Source: Opitutales bacterium (GTDB taxonomy: Bacteria; Verrucomicrobiota; Verrucomicrobiia; Opitutales; Intestinicryptomonadaceae). From it: DNA of 64,000 bases. The position numbers were made by a program, and so were the translations under genes. The notes beneath the pieces are model-generated. The model was not told the DNA's origin and made no database searches. It was given only the letters and a program-made list of their open reading frames with translations. The stretch lies in NCBI GenBank assembly GCA_015061945.1, contig SUVP01000002.1, positions 186,001 to 250,000 of the forward strand. Direction: 5' to 3'. Below, one piece after another: positions 16,315 to 24,896 of the stretch (positions are counted from its first letter, which is position 1; the number at the start of each line of letters is the position of its first letter).

Positions 16315-18312
16315 CTATGATTCGAGAATCAGCGAGAGTGTTTTTTGTACAACTTGCTCTTTGGTCAAATGGGATGTATCGATAAGATCGGCACCTTCTG
16401 GTTGTTTTAATGGTGCTGTTTTACGATTCTTATCAAGCTCATCTCGTTTTTTGATTGAATCAGAAATGCCTTCTTTTGCACGACGTTTTGCTCGTGTTTC
16501 TTCGTCTGCATCGAGGAATATGCGGACATCGGCGTCTGGGAAAATTACAGAGCCTATATCGCGACCTTCCATAATCATACCATTGAAATGATTTTCTTTT
16601 CCGAAGTCTGCCATTGAACGTTGGTAATTTTTGAGGAAGTCACGAACTTCTGCCACTGCGGCAAATTCAGCAACTTTCAAATTTATACGTTCGTTGCGGA
16701 TTTCAGAATCAGGAACTAAATTTCCGTTGAGTGTAATTTTTGCAGAATTACCTTCGAGAGCTGTACCGATTTTTAAATTTTTCAACGCTTGGATAATCGC
16801 ATTTTTATCTGACGCATCAACGCCTTGTTCGAGAAGTCCGTATGCGATTGTTCTATAATGTGCACCTGTGTCAACGTGCATATAATCGAGCACACGCGAA
16901 CACTCACGCGACACACTTGACTTTCCGACAGCAGCACCGCCATCAACAGCAATAACTCTGAATTTTTTTGAATCTTTGCGTGCTGTGTAAAGCACTTCAA
17001 AAAAGTCAACCCACGTTTTTGATACGCATTCGGGATTTTCAATTTTAATCCACGGCTTGCCGTCTCCACGAATGTCCGCACAACCTGCGATTGCAAAGCT
17101 CATCGCAATTCTATGGTCATCGTATGTATTCACCAATGTTTCGCTCGGCAATTTTTTCACAAGCTCTTCACGAGTATATGGTATAATAGAAATGCTATCT
17201 TCAGTTTCTTCGACACTCGCACAGAATTTACGCAACTGGCACGCAACTGCACCAACACGATCAGTCTCTTGAGCTCTTGTGTGAGCGATGCCCTTTATTT
17301 TCAACTTAAATGGCAAGAGCATTGATATTGACGCAAGAGTCAAGAATGTGTCGGAAATATCGTTGAAATCAACTTCGACAGTTTCGGGGAACACGGTGTT
17401 TTCCGATGCGTACACAAGCAAATTGTTTCCGCAATGTTGAGTTTTTATCAAGCCGATTGATTCCAATACCTCGACGAACGCTGAATCACCTTGCAATTTG
17501 CACGAGCCAAAGTTGACTATTTCAGACACGCCACCTACGACAATCGGCAAGGCGACAAAATAGCTTGCCGCTGTAGCATCTGGTTCGATTGAATATATGC
17601 GTGGAGAATCTGCACGACGTTTTGCACGCAAATCGACCTTATAATTTGTTCCGTCAACTTCGCATGAGAAACCAAATTGCTTCATCATTTCAATCGTCAT
17701 ATTGACAAATGGTTTCGATACCGTACCACTGGAAAGTTTTACATTCATCGGCGATTCCGCACCAACCGATGCCATCAAAAGCCCTGAAAGCATTTGGCTT
17801 GATTCACCTGCGTCGATAAGAATATCGCCACCATTCAAGCCATTTGTACGAATTACAAAAGGCAAGTGATTTTCTTCCCCCAAAAATTCAAAAGTTGCAC
17901 CTTGCGATTTCAATGCGTCAATCAAACCTTTTATTGGGCGTGCGTGCATAGCTTTATCGGATGTGAGCTTAAACTTCCCTTTTTTGCGAAGTGCCACAAG
18001 TGCTGTTACAAATCGGGCAGCAGTACCAGCATTGCCGACATTTATTTCGGCTTCTGAATTTGGAATAGAGCCATACGCTGAATCAATCTCGATAGTATTT
18101 TCGTTTCTATCGAGCTTGAGCATATAGCCCAGCTTTTGCAGACAATCTGCCATTATATTTGTATCACGAGAAAACAGAACATCTTTCAACAATGTTCGTC
18201 CGCCAGCGAGTGCCGAAAGCATCATCGCACGGTTTGTAATACTTTTCGAGCCAGGGGGAGTTATCGAGGCCCTGCACTTCACAAATGGTTTTACTGAAAT
18301 TTCTGAATTCAT
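16315..18312 (-). CDS. aroA-cmk: Bifunctional EPSP synthase / cytidylate kinase fusion
   Basis: One 665-codon frame joins two enzymes. Residues 1 to about 440 are EPSP synthase (shikimate pathway, PEP + shikimate-3-phosphate): PPGSKSITNRAMMLSALA, GNAGTAARFVTAL, the DAGESSQMLSG and VNTYDDHRIAMSFA segments. Residues from about 451 to 665 are cytidylate kinase (CMP/dCMP + ATP): P-loop DGGAAVGKSS at 457-466, VDTGAHYR, MEGRDIGSVIFPDA, RDELDKNRKTAPLKQPEGA. The P-loop lacks the usual Pro and Ser of GPAGSGKS but keeps Gly-Lys-Ser. No stop or frameshift separates the parts. It lies 4 bp after tyrA and 3 bp before plsC. Fusions of this kind are annotated in other bacteria, so this is uncommon, not new. 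Confidence 0.95.
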   Translation of the reverse strand: MNSEISVKPFVKCRASITPPGSKSITNRAMMLSALAGGRTLLKDVLFSRDTNIMADCLQKLGYMLKLDRNENTIEIDSAYGSIPNSEAEINVGNAGTAARFVTALVALRKKGKFKLTSDKAMHARPIKGLIDALKSQGATFEFLGEENHLPFVIRTNGLNGGDILIDAGESSQMLSGLLMASVGAESPMNVKLSSGTVSKPFVNMTIEMMKQFGFSCEVDGTNYKVDLRAKRRADSPRIYSIEPDATAASYFVALPIVVGGVSEIVNFGSCKLQGDSAFVEVLESIGLIKTQHCGNNLLVYASENTVFPETVEVDFNDISDTFLTLASISMLLPFKLKIKGIAHTRAQETDRVGAVACQLRKFCASVEETEDSISIIPYTREELVKKLPSETLVNTYDDHRIAMSFAIAGCADIRGDGKPWIKIENPECVSKTWVDFFEVLYTARKDSKKFRVIAVDGGAAVGKSSVSRECSRVLDYMHVDTGAHYRTIAYGLLEQGVDASDKNAIIQALKNLKIGTALEGNSAKITLNGNLVPDSEIRNERINLKVAEFAAVAEVRDFLKNYQRSMADFGKENHFNGMIMEGRDIGSVIFPDADVRIFLDADEETRAKRRAKEGISDSIKKRDELDKNRKTAPLKQPEGADLIDTSHLTKEQVVQKTLSLILES

Positions 18313-18316
18313 AATT

Positions 18317-19177
18317 TTAAAGTTTATCTCTATATGCTTTTGCGTCGCGGAGAAATTTTCCGATTTTTTCCGATTGGCAATTTTCTATTGATTCTATGAT
18401 TGAATTTAATTCTGACGAAAAATTTTTCAATGCGTTGACTATTTCTTTTCGATTGTCTGCAATGATACTGTCCCATATTTCAGGGTTTCCAGACGATATT
18501 CTGGTGCTATCACGGAAACCTGGTCCTGAATAATTGCGTAAATCAAGTTCTGGAAATTTTAAAGCCGTATTGCACAATGTACCTGCGACGATATGAGGCA
18601 AATGGCTTATGTTTGCAACTATGCTATCGTGAACATCGGGCGGAACAGAGTAAACTTTCATACCGACAGCTTCCCATATTTCAGCCAACTTTTTTGCACA
18701 ACGTTCGTCTCCGTCGGAATACGGAGTTATAAAGCACGGGCGAGCTTCAAATAGTTCTGGGTCTGAAAAATCTATACCGATTTTTTCTGAACCTGCCATT
18801 GGGTGTGAGCCTACAAATATCGCATTTTTGTCTTCAAGTACTTTTCGGCAAGCTTGGCAGACTACTTCTTTTACGCTTCCAACATCCGTTATAAATGCTC
18901 CATTTTTTAGCGACGGTACAATCGATTCTATCACTTCAACAATATTTGATGTCGGCGAACATACCACGACTAAATCGGCATTTTCAACTGCCTGATTTGG
19001 CGTGTCGTAAACTTCATCAAACACAGATGGAAAAGCACGGCACTTTTCACGGGTCTGTTCGCTACGCGACCATGCAACAACCTTTTCGGCAACTGCACGT
19101 TTCTTCAACGCCTTAGCCAACGACGCTCCTAAAAGCCCTGTTCCGAGAACTGCAACTGTCCCGATTATTTTCATCAT
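18317..19177 (-). CDS. tyrA: Prephenate dehydrogenase
   Basis: TyrA oxidatively decarboxylates prephenate to 4-hydroxyphenylpyruvate with NAD(P)+ in tyrosine synthesis. The protein has the Rossmann motif VLGTGLLGASLAKALKK, DVGSVKEVV, GSHPMAGSEKIGI (substrate-binding region) and DSIVANISHLPHIVA with the catalytic His. The C-terminus carries the GFRDSTRISSGNPEIW stretch typical of the family. I place the start at MMKIIG (19177); a longer frame from 19210 adds 11 residues with no family match. It heads a tight leftward operon with aroA-cmk, plsC and gdx. No chorismate mutase domain or ACT domain is present. Confidence 0.93.
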   Translation of the reverse strand: MMKIIGTVAVLGTGLLGASLAKALKKRAVAEKVVAWSRSEQTREKCRAFPSVFDEVYDTPNQAVENADLVVVCSPTSNIVEVIESIVPSLKNGAFITDVGSVKEVVCQACRKVLEDKNAIFVGSHPMAGSEKIGIDFSDPELFEARPCFITPYSDGDERCAKKLAEIWEAVGMKVYSVPPDVHDSIVANISHLPHIVAGTLCNTALKFPELDLRNYSGPGFRDSTRISSGNPEIWDSIIADNRKEIVNALKNFSSELNSIIESIENCQSEKIGKFLRDAKAYRDKL

Positions 19178-19241
19178 AAAAAAATTTAAAATATCGAACC
19201 TACAACGCAAATAAAAAAAGTAATAATATGTGCAAACTCTG

Positions 19242-20150
19242 CTACTCTTTTACTTGAACCTTGATTGTCGCCTTTGAGCGATACTCATCAGGTGCTTTCA
19301 AGAATCGGTATCGTTTCGCCTGTTCGGCGTCGATAATTACTTCTTTTATGTCGGATGAAGGTTTAGTTTTAAGCTGTGTAGATTTTGGTGCGAGTTGTGT
19401 CGACGTCGGTGCCGGCGATGCCGATTTTTGCATTCCCGACGACTGCATTTGTTCGGGAGGTGGCGTCTTTTCTTTCTGCATTGTTTTGGGGTCTATCTTT
19501 CGTTCAACACCTGTAAATTTTATCGCTTTGCGTTTTATGCGTGTATCAGACGATAGAAAATCGAAAAATCCCTCCTCTTCTTCGCCAGTCAATTCTGCTC
19601 CTGCACGCTTGACATAAGTAGTATCCTGAGACGATGCCCGAGAATAATATTTGTTAAAATCTTCCATCGATCTATCGACAAGACTTCCGTAATATTTGTC
19701 GATAAAACTTTGGTATTGCATATTGCGTTTGCTTATGTCGATTTTCCCTTTGTAAACTTTTGAAAGATTCTTATCGCCATTTATGAATTTTGCTTTATCG
19801 TCTGAACGATTCCATTTATTGAAGTCGCCTTTATATTCGGAAACGTCAAATTTCTTTGATGCGTTTGGAGCTCTGTTCGATGCGTCTATCGATGTCTTTT
19901 GATTAGACCAATACGACTCTTTTCCGCTAAAATTTGATGTTTTTCCAGAATCGAAAAATGATTTTTTTTCAACAACGCTTCCCTGCATTTGCGATTTTTT
20001 CCCACCAAACCGACTTTCTTCCGATTGATATTTTCGAGAGAATGAGCTTGCCGACTTTGTGTAATCATTATGCTTTTGTGCAAGACAACAAAGCGGAATC
20101 GCAAAAAGCGACACCGCTATAAAAATCAGTCTTGCAACAATATTTTGCAT
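19242..20150 (-). CDS. Secreted Ser/Lys-rich protein of unknown function
   Basis: I do not recognise this 302-residue protein. It has a signal peptide (MQNIVARLIFIAVSLFAIPLCCLAQ) and a low-complexity mature part rich in Ser, Lys, Asp and Gln, with repeated short Tyr-Lys and Phe-Ser patches, and a Pro/Gln/Ser linker around residues 230-260 before a small predicted beta C-terminus ending KVQVKE. No enzyme motif is visible. The ATG overlaps the parB stop (TAATG), so translation is coupled to parB. A 64-bp gap separates it from tyrA. Candidate roles are a cell-envelope or division-associated factor, purely from position beside parB and a LysM protein. Intact frame and coupling argue it is real. 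Confidence 0.75.
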   Translation of the reverse strand: MQNIVARLIFIAVSLFAIPLCCLAQKHNDYTKSASSFSRKYQSEESRFGGKKSQMQGSVVEKKSFFDSGKTSNFSGKESYWSNQKTSIDASNRAPNASKKFDVSEYKGDFNKWNRSDDKAKFINGDKNLSKVYKGKIDISKRNMQYQSFIDKYYGSLVDRSMEDFNKYYSRASSQDTTYVKRAGAELTGEEEEGFFDFLSSDTRIKRKAIKFTGVERKIDPKTMQKEKTPPPEQMQSSGMQKSASPAPTSTQLAPKSTQLKTKPSSDIKEVIIDAEQAKRYRFLKAPDEYRSKATIKVQVKE

Positions 20151-21091
20151 TAAATTTTTACACCGATTGTATCCAAAATACGTTGGAGATCGTCATTACC
20201 CAAATATGTGATAACAATCTTCCCACGCTTTGGCGTATGTTTAATTTCTACTGATGCATTTAAGCGTGTTGAAATTTTATTTTGAATATCACGGATTACT
20301 GCGTTTTGTGCGGCAACAGCAATAGGCGTTCCTGGGGTTGTCCTATCTGACGATGCTTTCATACGTCGGATAAGATCTTCGGTACTCCTTACATTTAAAT
20401 CGTTCTCGATAATTTTGCGTGCGATAATCGTTTGCTGAACGGGATCATCAACGCCCATCAAGATTTTTGCGTGTCCGATACCCATCAAACCTTTCGAGAT
20501 ATATCCACGCACTTCTTCTGGAAGCTTGAGCAAACGGAGTGCATTTGCGATTGTCGAACGTGGTTTACCCAAGCGTTGTGCGACTGCTTCTTGTGTGAGA
20601 TGAAACGAGTGAACAAGTTTTAAAATACCATTTGCTTCTTCAATCGGGTTGAGGTCAGCACGTTGGAGATTTTCTATAAGACCTTTTGCTGCCGACGATG
20701 CGTCGCTTGCAGTTTGGATGCAAACAACTACTTTTTTCAAGCCGATTTTTTGGCACGCACGCAAACGACGTTCCCCTGCCAACAACTCGTATTTGCCGTC
20801 ATTAAGCTTTCTTACCAAAAGCGGATTGAGCAAACCTTCCGATGCGATAGAATCGGCAAGTTGAGTAATTTTGTCATCATCAAATTCGATACGAGCTTGG
20901 TATGGGCTTGGGATAATTTTATCAATTGGAACTTCACTATATGTTCCGTGCGATGCTATTTTTACGTCTTTTACTGTCGACGCTTGTGCTTGTGATACTA
21001 CTTTTTTTGCTCCGCTTTCGGCGACTTTTTTCGCACCTGCTGAAATGATAGCACCCAGCCCTCTACCTAATGTTTTGCGTTGTGTTGCCAT
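20150..21091 (-). CDS. parB: Chromosome partition protein ParB
   Basis: ParB binds parS DNA and slides as a CTP-loaded clamp to segregate the chromosome. The 313-residue protein shows IPSPYQARIEFDDDKI, the box-II motif LAGERRLRACQKIGLKKV (CTP-binding arginine patch), an HTH with LTQEAVAQRLGKPRSTIANALRLLKLP, and a C-terminal dimer domain ending ILDTIGVKI. The N-terminus GRGLGAIIS matches the ParA-stimulating peptide of chromosomal ParBs. parA is not adjacent, and I found no parS-like palindrome (TGTTTCACGTGAAACA) by eye in this window. The gene lies 6 bp downstream of the LysM gene. Confidence 0.94.
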   Translation of the reverse strand: MATQRKTLGRGLGAIISAGAKKVAESGAKKVVSQAQASTVKDVKIASHGTYSEVPIDKIIPSPYQARIEFDDDKITQLADSIASEGLLNPLLVRKLNDGKYELLAGERRLRACQKIGLKKVVVCIQTASDASSAAKGLIENLQRADLNPIEEANGILKLVHSFHLTQEAVAQRLGKPRSTIANALRLLKLPEEVRGYISKGLMGIGHAKILMGVDDPVQQTIIARKIIENDLNVRSTEDLIRRMKASSDRTTPGTPIAVAAQNAVIRDIQNKISTRLNASVEIKHTPKRGKIVITYLGNDDLQRILDTIGVKI

Positions 21092-21097
21092 ATAAAA

Positions 21098-21670
21098 TTA
21101 TTTTTGTGGAATAAAAATTTGTTCGCCGACACGCAAGCCTCTGTTTGGATCTGCAATTTTATTTGCGTCTTGAATCCACTTAATTTTTGAATTGTTTTTG
21201 CGAGCAATCTTACCGAGCGTATCGCCCGATTGCACGGTGTATTCAATACCTGTTTGTGGATAGTCGTTGCTAAATGTTTTTGGCATTTCTACTTGAGGAC
21301 GATTTCCAATTGCCTTTGCGAGTTTCTGAATTGCAGTATTTGTCTGCGTTGCGAGGTTTTCAATATCCTTTTTTACGAGTGCGACAATCTCACGTTTCAA
21401 TGCTTGGTTTTGCGATGAAACATCTGCACGCACTGACGACACTTGGGCTCTAACCATATCGTTTGATGATGTCGATGCCTGTGCTTTGCGAAGTTGTTGC
21501 GAAAGCTCTTGGTTTTGTCTTGAGAGCTGTTCTACTTCGAGACGCAAGCGACCTACTTCACGCTTGAGCAACGCTAAATCTTGTTGCATATCTGCAACAC
21601 TTTGTGCCGAGAGTATATTGGCAGAAATGATACCTGCCAATATGAGAGCTGATATTTTCAAAATTTTCAT
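21098..21670 (-). CDS. Exported coiled-coil LysM protein
   Basis: A 190-residue cell-wall-associated protein. A signal peptide (MKILKISALILAGIISANILSAQ) is followed by a coiled coil over residues 30-120 with heptad Leu, Gln and Glu, and a single LysM domain at the end: YTVQSGDTLGKIARKN, then GLRVGEQIFIPQK. LysM binds peptidoglycan or other GlcNAc polymers. Together with the coiled coil it may tether the outer envelope to murein, but no enzymatic domain is present. Because parB and the secreted unknown follow directly, a link to division or segregation is possible. The gene starts 204 bp from glmS in a shared divergent region. Confidence 0.85.
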   Translation of the reverse strand: MKILKISALILAGIISANILSAQSVADMQQDLALLKREVGRLRLEVEQLSRQNQELSQQLRKAQASTSSNDMVRAQVSSVRADVSSQNQALKREIVALVKKDIENLATQTNTAIQKLAKAIGNRPQVEMPKTFSNDYPQTGIEYTVQSGDTLGKIARKNNSKIKWIQDANKIADPNRGLRVGEQIFIPQK

Positions 21671-21824
21671 TATTACAAACGTTATTAGTGTATAAAATAA
21701 TTGGTGTAAGCGACTTTAAATGAATCGCCAATCTTTTCAAGTTTTTTTGTCAAACTACTGTAATCTTTTTGTGAAATTTAAATCACTAAAAAGTTCCGAC
21801 ATTTATAATATTTTGCTTGAAAAA

Positions 21825-21865
21825 GTCAATTTAGTTCAAAAATATGGTCAATATAGTTCAAAAAT
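21825..21865. promoter_or_regulatory. Tandem 19-bp repeats immediately upstream of glmS
   Basis: Two copies of GTCAATWTAGTTCAAAAAT (21825-21843 and 21847-21865) lie with a 22-bp period, about two helical turns. They differ at one base and end 9 bp before the glmS start. No GC-rich hairpin accompanies them. They look like tandem binding sites for a regulator in the 5' region or promoter. Confidence 0.55.
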
Positions 21866-21874
21866 CATAAAAAT

Positions 21875-23722
21875 ATGTGTGGAATTACAGGTTATGTAGG
21901 TAAACGCAATGCGACTCCTATTTTGATTGAGTCGCTAACTAAACTCGAATATCGCGGGTACGATTCAGCAGGTTTGGCTCTGTTAAAAAGTGGCAACTTT
22001 AATGTCATAAAAAAAACTGGACGTGTAGCGTCTTTAGCAAACGAAGTTGCGAAAAAACAAATCGACGCCAACATTGGAATAAGTCATACAAGATGGGCAA
22101 CACATGGTGGAGTTAACGACGCCAACGCTCACCCCCATATTTCAAGCGATGGTAAATTTACACTCGTCCACAACGGGATAATCGAAAATTACGAAAATAT
22201 AAAAAATTTCTTAGTCAACCAAGGATATACTTTCGCAAGTCAAACCGATTCAGAAGTTCTCGTCAATCTAATCGCATACCACTACGAACACAGAACATCG
22301 CCCGACACAAAAAACAGATTCACAGAATCTGTCAGAAAAGCATTGATACACATAGAAGGAACTTATGGTATTGCTGTGTTAGGAAAAGATTTCCCCGAAG
22401 AAATAGTAGTTGCACGAAAGGGTTCACCACTTCTCATTGGAGTCGGGAAGAATGAATATCTTGTATCGTCCGATGTACTCGGATTTGCAGGACGTGCTAC
22501 AAATGTTATATATCTTGAAGACGGACAAATCGCTTCAATCACCTGTGATAACTGCGATGTAATCACAATGACAAATTCGCCTGTCGGTATAGATATAAAA
22601 GAAATAGATTGGGAACTTGAAAATGCAGATTTAGGTACATCAAAAACCTATATGCAAAAAGAAATTTTTGAACAACCTAAAGCTTTAGAAAACGCCATCC
22701 GAGGAAGAATATCCGATGACCTTTCAACTTCGGTATTAAATGGATTAAATATTACTCCAACAGAATTACGTCAATTTGATCGCATTTTATTTTGTGCCTG
22801 TGGAACGGCTTGGCACGCATGTTTAGTCGCCGAATATCTCATTGAAAAATATGCAAGAATTCCCGTAGAAGTAGAATATGCAAGTGAATTCAGATACAGA
22901 AATGCTCCTTTAGATAAGAGTACGCTTGTTTTTGTAGTAAGTCAAAGTGGCGAAACCATAGATACATTACAGGCACTGAGAGAATCAAAACGCAAAGGGT
23001 TTAAAACTTTAGCGATAACAAATTCTGTCGGTTCTACTATCTCGAGAGAATCCGATGGAGGATTATATCAATATGCTGGGAAAGAAGTAGGTGTTGCATC
23101 TACAAAAGCATTTACTTCTCAAATTATGATATGCTTGTTAATAGCACTTTACATAGGCAGAATGCGAGACCTCTCTTTCTCGGAAGGTCGAGAAATTGTA
23201 AAAGCTATAACTTCACTGCCCAATGCGATACGAGATATTCTTAAATTAGCACCACAAATAGAAAAAATAGCAAAGAAATATTCTCACTATAATGATTTTC
23301 TCTTTTTAGGGAGATTATCTGAATTCCCGATTGCCTTGGAAGGTGCATTAAAGCTCAAAGAAATATCTTACATTCACGCCGAGGGATATCCTTCGGCAGA
23401 AATGAAACATGGTCCGATTGCCCTTGTATCGCCAGAATGCCCGTCTGTAATTCTTGCAAACGATGCAGAAATTACGCCTAAAGTAGTATCAAATGCACAA
23501 GAAATAAAAGCTCGGTCTGGTAAAATTATTGCAATAACAAATACTCCAGAATTATTTGCAAATATTGCCGATGATATAATCGCAATGCCAAATTTACACG
23601 ATAGCGTACGAGTAATAGCTACCACAATTCCATTGCAAATTTTAGCATATTATATTGCTTTGGAACGTGGTTGCGATGTCGATAAACCACGCAATTTAGC
23701 AAAAGCAGTTACTGTTGAGTAA
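21875..23722 (+). CDS. glmS: Glucosamine-6-phosphate synthase (isomerising)
   Basis: GlmS makes glucosamine-6-phosphate from fructose-6-phosphate and glutamine, the first step toward UDP-GlcNAc. The 615-residue protein has the N-terminal glutaminase starting MCGITGYVG (Cys2 becomes the nucleophile), LEYRGYDSAG, TRWATHGGVNDANAHPH, then two SIS domains with CGTAWHA, SQSGETIDT and LGRLSEFPIALEGALKLKE, ending AKAVTVE. The start is fixed by Cys2. By eye, codons ATA, AGA and TTA are more frequent than in neighbouring genes, which favour ATC, CGT and CTC. This may point to a different history, but I did not count it. No glmS ribozyme is recognisable. Confidence 0.97.
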   Translation: MCGITGYVGKRNATPILIESLTKLEYRGYDSAGLALLKSGNFNVIKKTGRVASLANEVAKKQIDANIGISHTRWATHGGVNDANAHPHISSDGKFTLVHNGIIENYENIKNFLVNQGYTFASQTDSEVLVNLIAYHYEHRTSPDTKNRFTESVRKALIHIEGTYGIAVLGKDFPEEIVVARKGSPLLIGVGKNEYLVSSDVLGFAGRATNVIYLEDGQIASITCDNCDVITMTNSPVGIDIKEIDWELENADLGTSKTYMQKEIFEQPKALENAIRGRISDDLSTSVLNGLNITPTELRQFDRILFCACGTAWHACLVAEYLIEKYARIPVEVEYASEFRYRNAPLDKSTLVFVVSQSGETIDTLQALRESKRKGFKTLAITNSVGSTISRESDGGLYQYAGKEVGVASTKAFTSQIMICLLIALYIGRMRDLSFSEGREIVKAITSLPNAIRDILKLAPQIEKIAKKYSHYNDFLFLGRLSEFPIALEGALKLKEISYIHAEGYPSAEMKHGPIALVSPECPSVILANDAEITPKVVSNAQEIKARSGKIIAITNTPELFANIADDIIAMPNLHDSVRVIATTIPLQILAYYIALERGCDVDKPRNLAKAVTVE

Positions 23723-23882
23723 AAATTATATTATCTCATTTTCCGTTTTTCTTGACAATTTGCCATCAAATTTGATTAAGAAAAAAGTATGAACAAAATT
23801 GGTGTCGTCGTATGACAAGATTTTAATGACTACGGCAAACCCACGCTCACAAAAACAATGTTCGGCAGAATGAATAAATTGT

Positions 23883-24788
23883 ATGTTTTTATTATCATCA
23901 ACACTACCTTTTCCTGATATACTTTTCCCGATTTTTGCAGCGGGACTTTATTGCGTAAGTATTATGCTTGCAAAGTATGCGTCGCGTTCAGGCACGTTTT
24001 CGGGAACATCGGTATTGGTGATGAATAATATTTTGTCGGGCTTAGTATTTATCCCAACTATTTTCTTTGAAGAAACAATGCCGAATTGGTCGCTTGTATG
24101 GCAACCACTTTCCGCAAGTTGCTTTTGTGCTATCGGGAATATCGCAACTTTCGTCTGTGCAGAACGTGGTGAAGTCAGCTTGATGACGCCAATTATGGGA
24201 ATAAAAATTATGTTCGTAATTCTCTTTGCAAGAATTTTGCTCGATACAAATATGCCTCACACGATAACGATAGCGGGTGCAATTTGTTGTCTTGCCGTTT
24301 TCATTATGGGGTGGTCGAAAAATTCTTTGCGAACAAAAAAACTTGGTATAACACTTTTGCTTTCGTTCACTGCGTGCATATCTTACGCAATGTGCGATGT
24401 GATTATGCAAAAATATGCTCCCAACTTTTCACGAAATGCAATGCTATCTTTGACAAGCGTTGCAATGCCTCTTTCGATAATCCCATTCTTGCCAAGATTT
24501 TTTAAAGATGTATCGCATTCAAGCAAAGCTACACTTGCAATTAGTGGTATGAGTGCAGGACTGATGATTATGGAAATGTATTTGATGTTTTTGTCGATTG
24601 TCGGAGAAGTCGGAGCAGCACTTTGCAACATTTTATACAACACGCGTGGGATTATGTCGGTTGTGCTGATGTTTGTTGTTGGCAAGTTTGTAGTCGATAT
24701 GAAAGAGCTTTCTAAAGCATCTGCACTGCAAAGAATTGTAGGTGCAACTATGATTCTTATCGCAGTTATTATTGTAATATATAAGTAA
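23883..24788 (+). CDS. EamA/DMT-family transporter
   Basis: A 301-residue inner-membrane protein with about ten hydrophobic helices arranged as two EamA-like repeats (VSLMTPIMGIKI in the first half, GAALCNILYNTRGI in the second). The family exports or imports metabolites such as amino acids and nucleotide sugars. No substrate can be assigned. The upstream 160 bp contains only a mini frame (23789-23815) and no clear promoter; a TTGACA at 23753 is a lone -35 candidate. The next gene starts 108 bp downstream, after a palindrome. Confidence 0.82.
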   Translation: MFLLSSTLPFPDILFPIFAAGLYCVSIMLAKYASRSGTFSGTSVLVMNNILSGLVFIPTIFFEETMPNWSLVWQPLSASCFCAIGNIATFVCAERGEVSLMTPIMGIKIMFVILFARILLDTNMPHTITIAGAICCLAVFIMGWSKNSLRTKKLGITLLLSFTACISYAMCDVIMQKYAPNFSRNAMLSLTSVAMPLSIIPFLPRFFKDVSHSSKATLAISGMSAGLMIMEMYLMFLSIVGEVGAALCNILYNTRGIMSVVLMFVVGKFVVDMKELSKASALQRIVGATMILIAVIIVIYK

Positions 24789-24789
24789 A

Positions 24790-24821
24790 GACAAAATAGT
24801 ACAAATTTTGTCCAGTATAAT
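24790..24821 (+). promoter_or_regulatory. Palindrome and -10-like box before the DUF4838-MFS operon
   Basis: GACAAAAT-N7-ATTTTGTC (24790-24812) is a perfect 8-bp inverted repeat, followed 3 bp later by TATAAT (24816-24821). A T-run after the hairpin is absent, which argues for an operator covering the -35 region rather than a terminator of the preceding gene. Confidence 0.45.
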
Positions 24822-24896
24822 TCAATTCTGTGAAATTTTTGTGTGTACAGACTGCAAAAAAAATGAAATAATTTTATTATTAAACAAGAAACAAAT

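Noticed and set aside
20150-21091. parS sites near parB
   Set aside because: No TGTTTCACGTGAAACA-like 16-mer found by eye; CACGTG occurrences lack the palindromic flanks.
21671-21874. glmS ribozyme
   Set aside because: No recognisable ribozyme core; only tandem repeats are seen, and the ribozyme is mainly known from Firmicutes.
23789-23815. Mini frame MNKIGVVV with a nearby TTGACA
   Set aside because: Eight codons only, no conserved context visible; possibly a gene remnant but unsupported.
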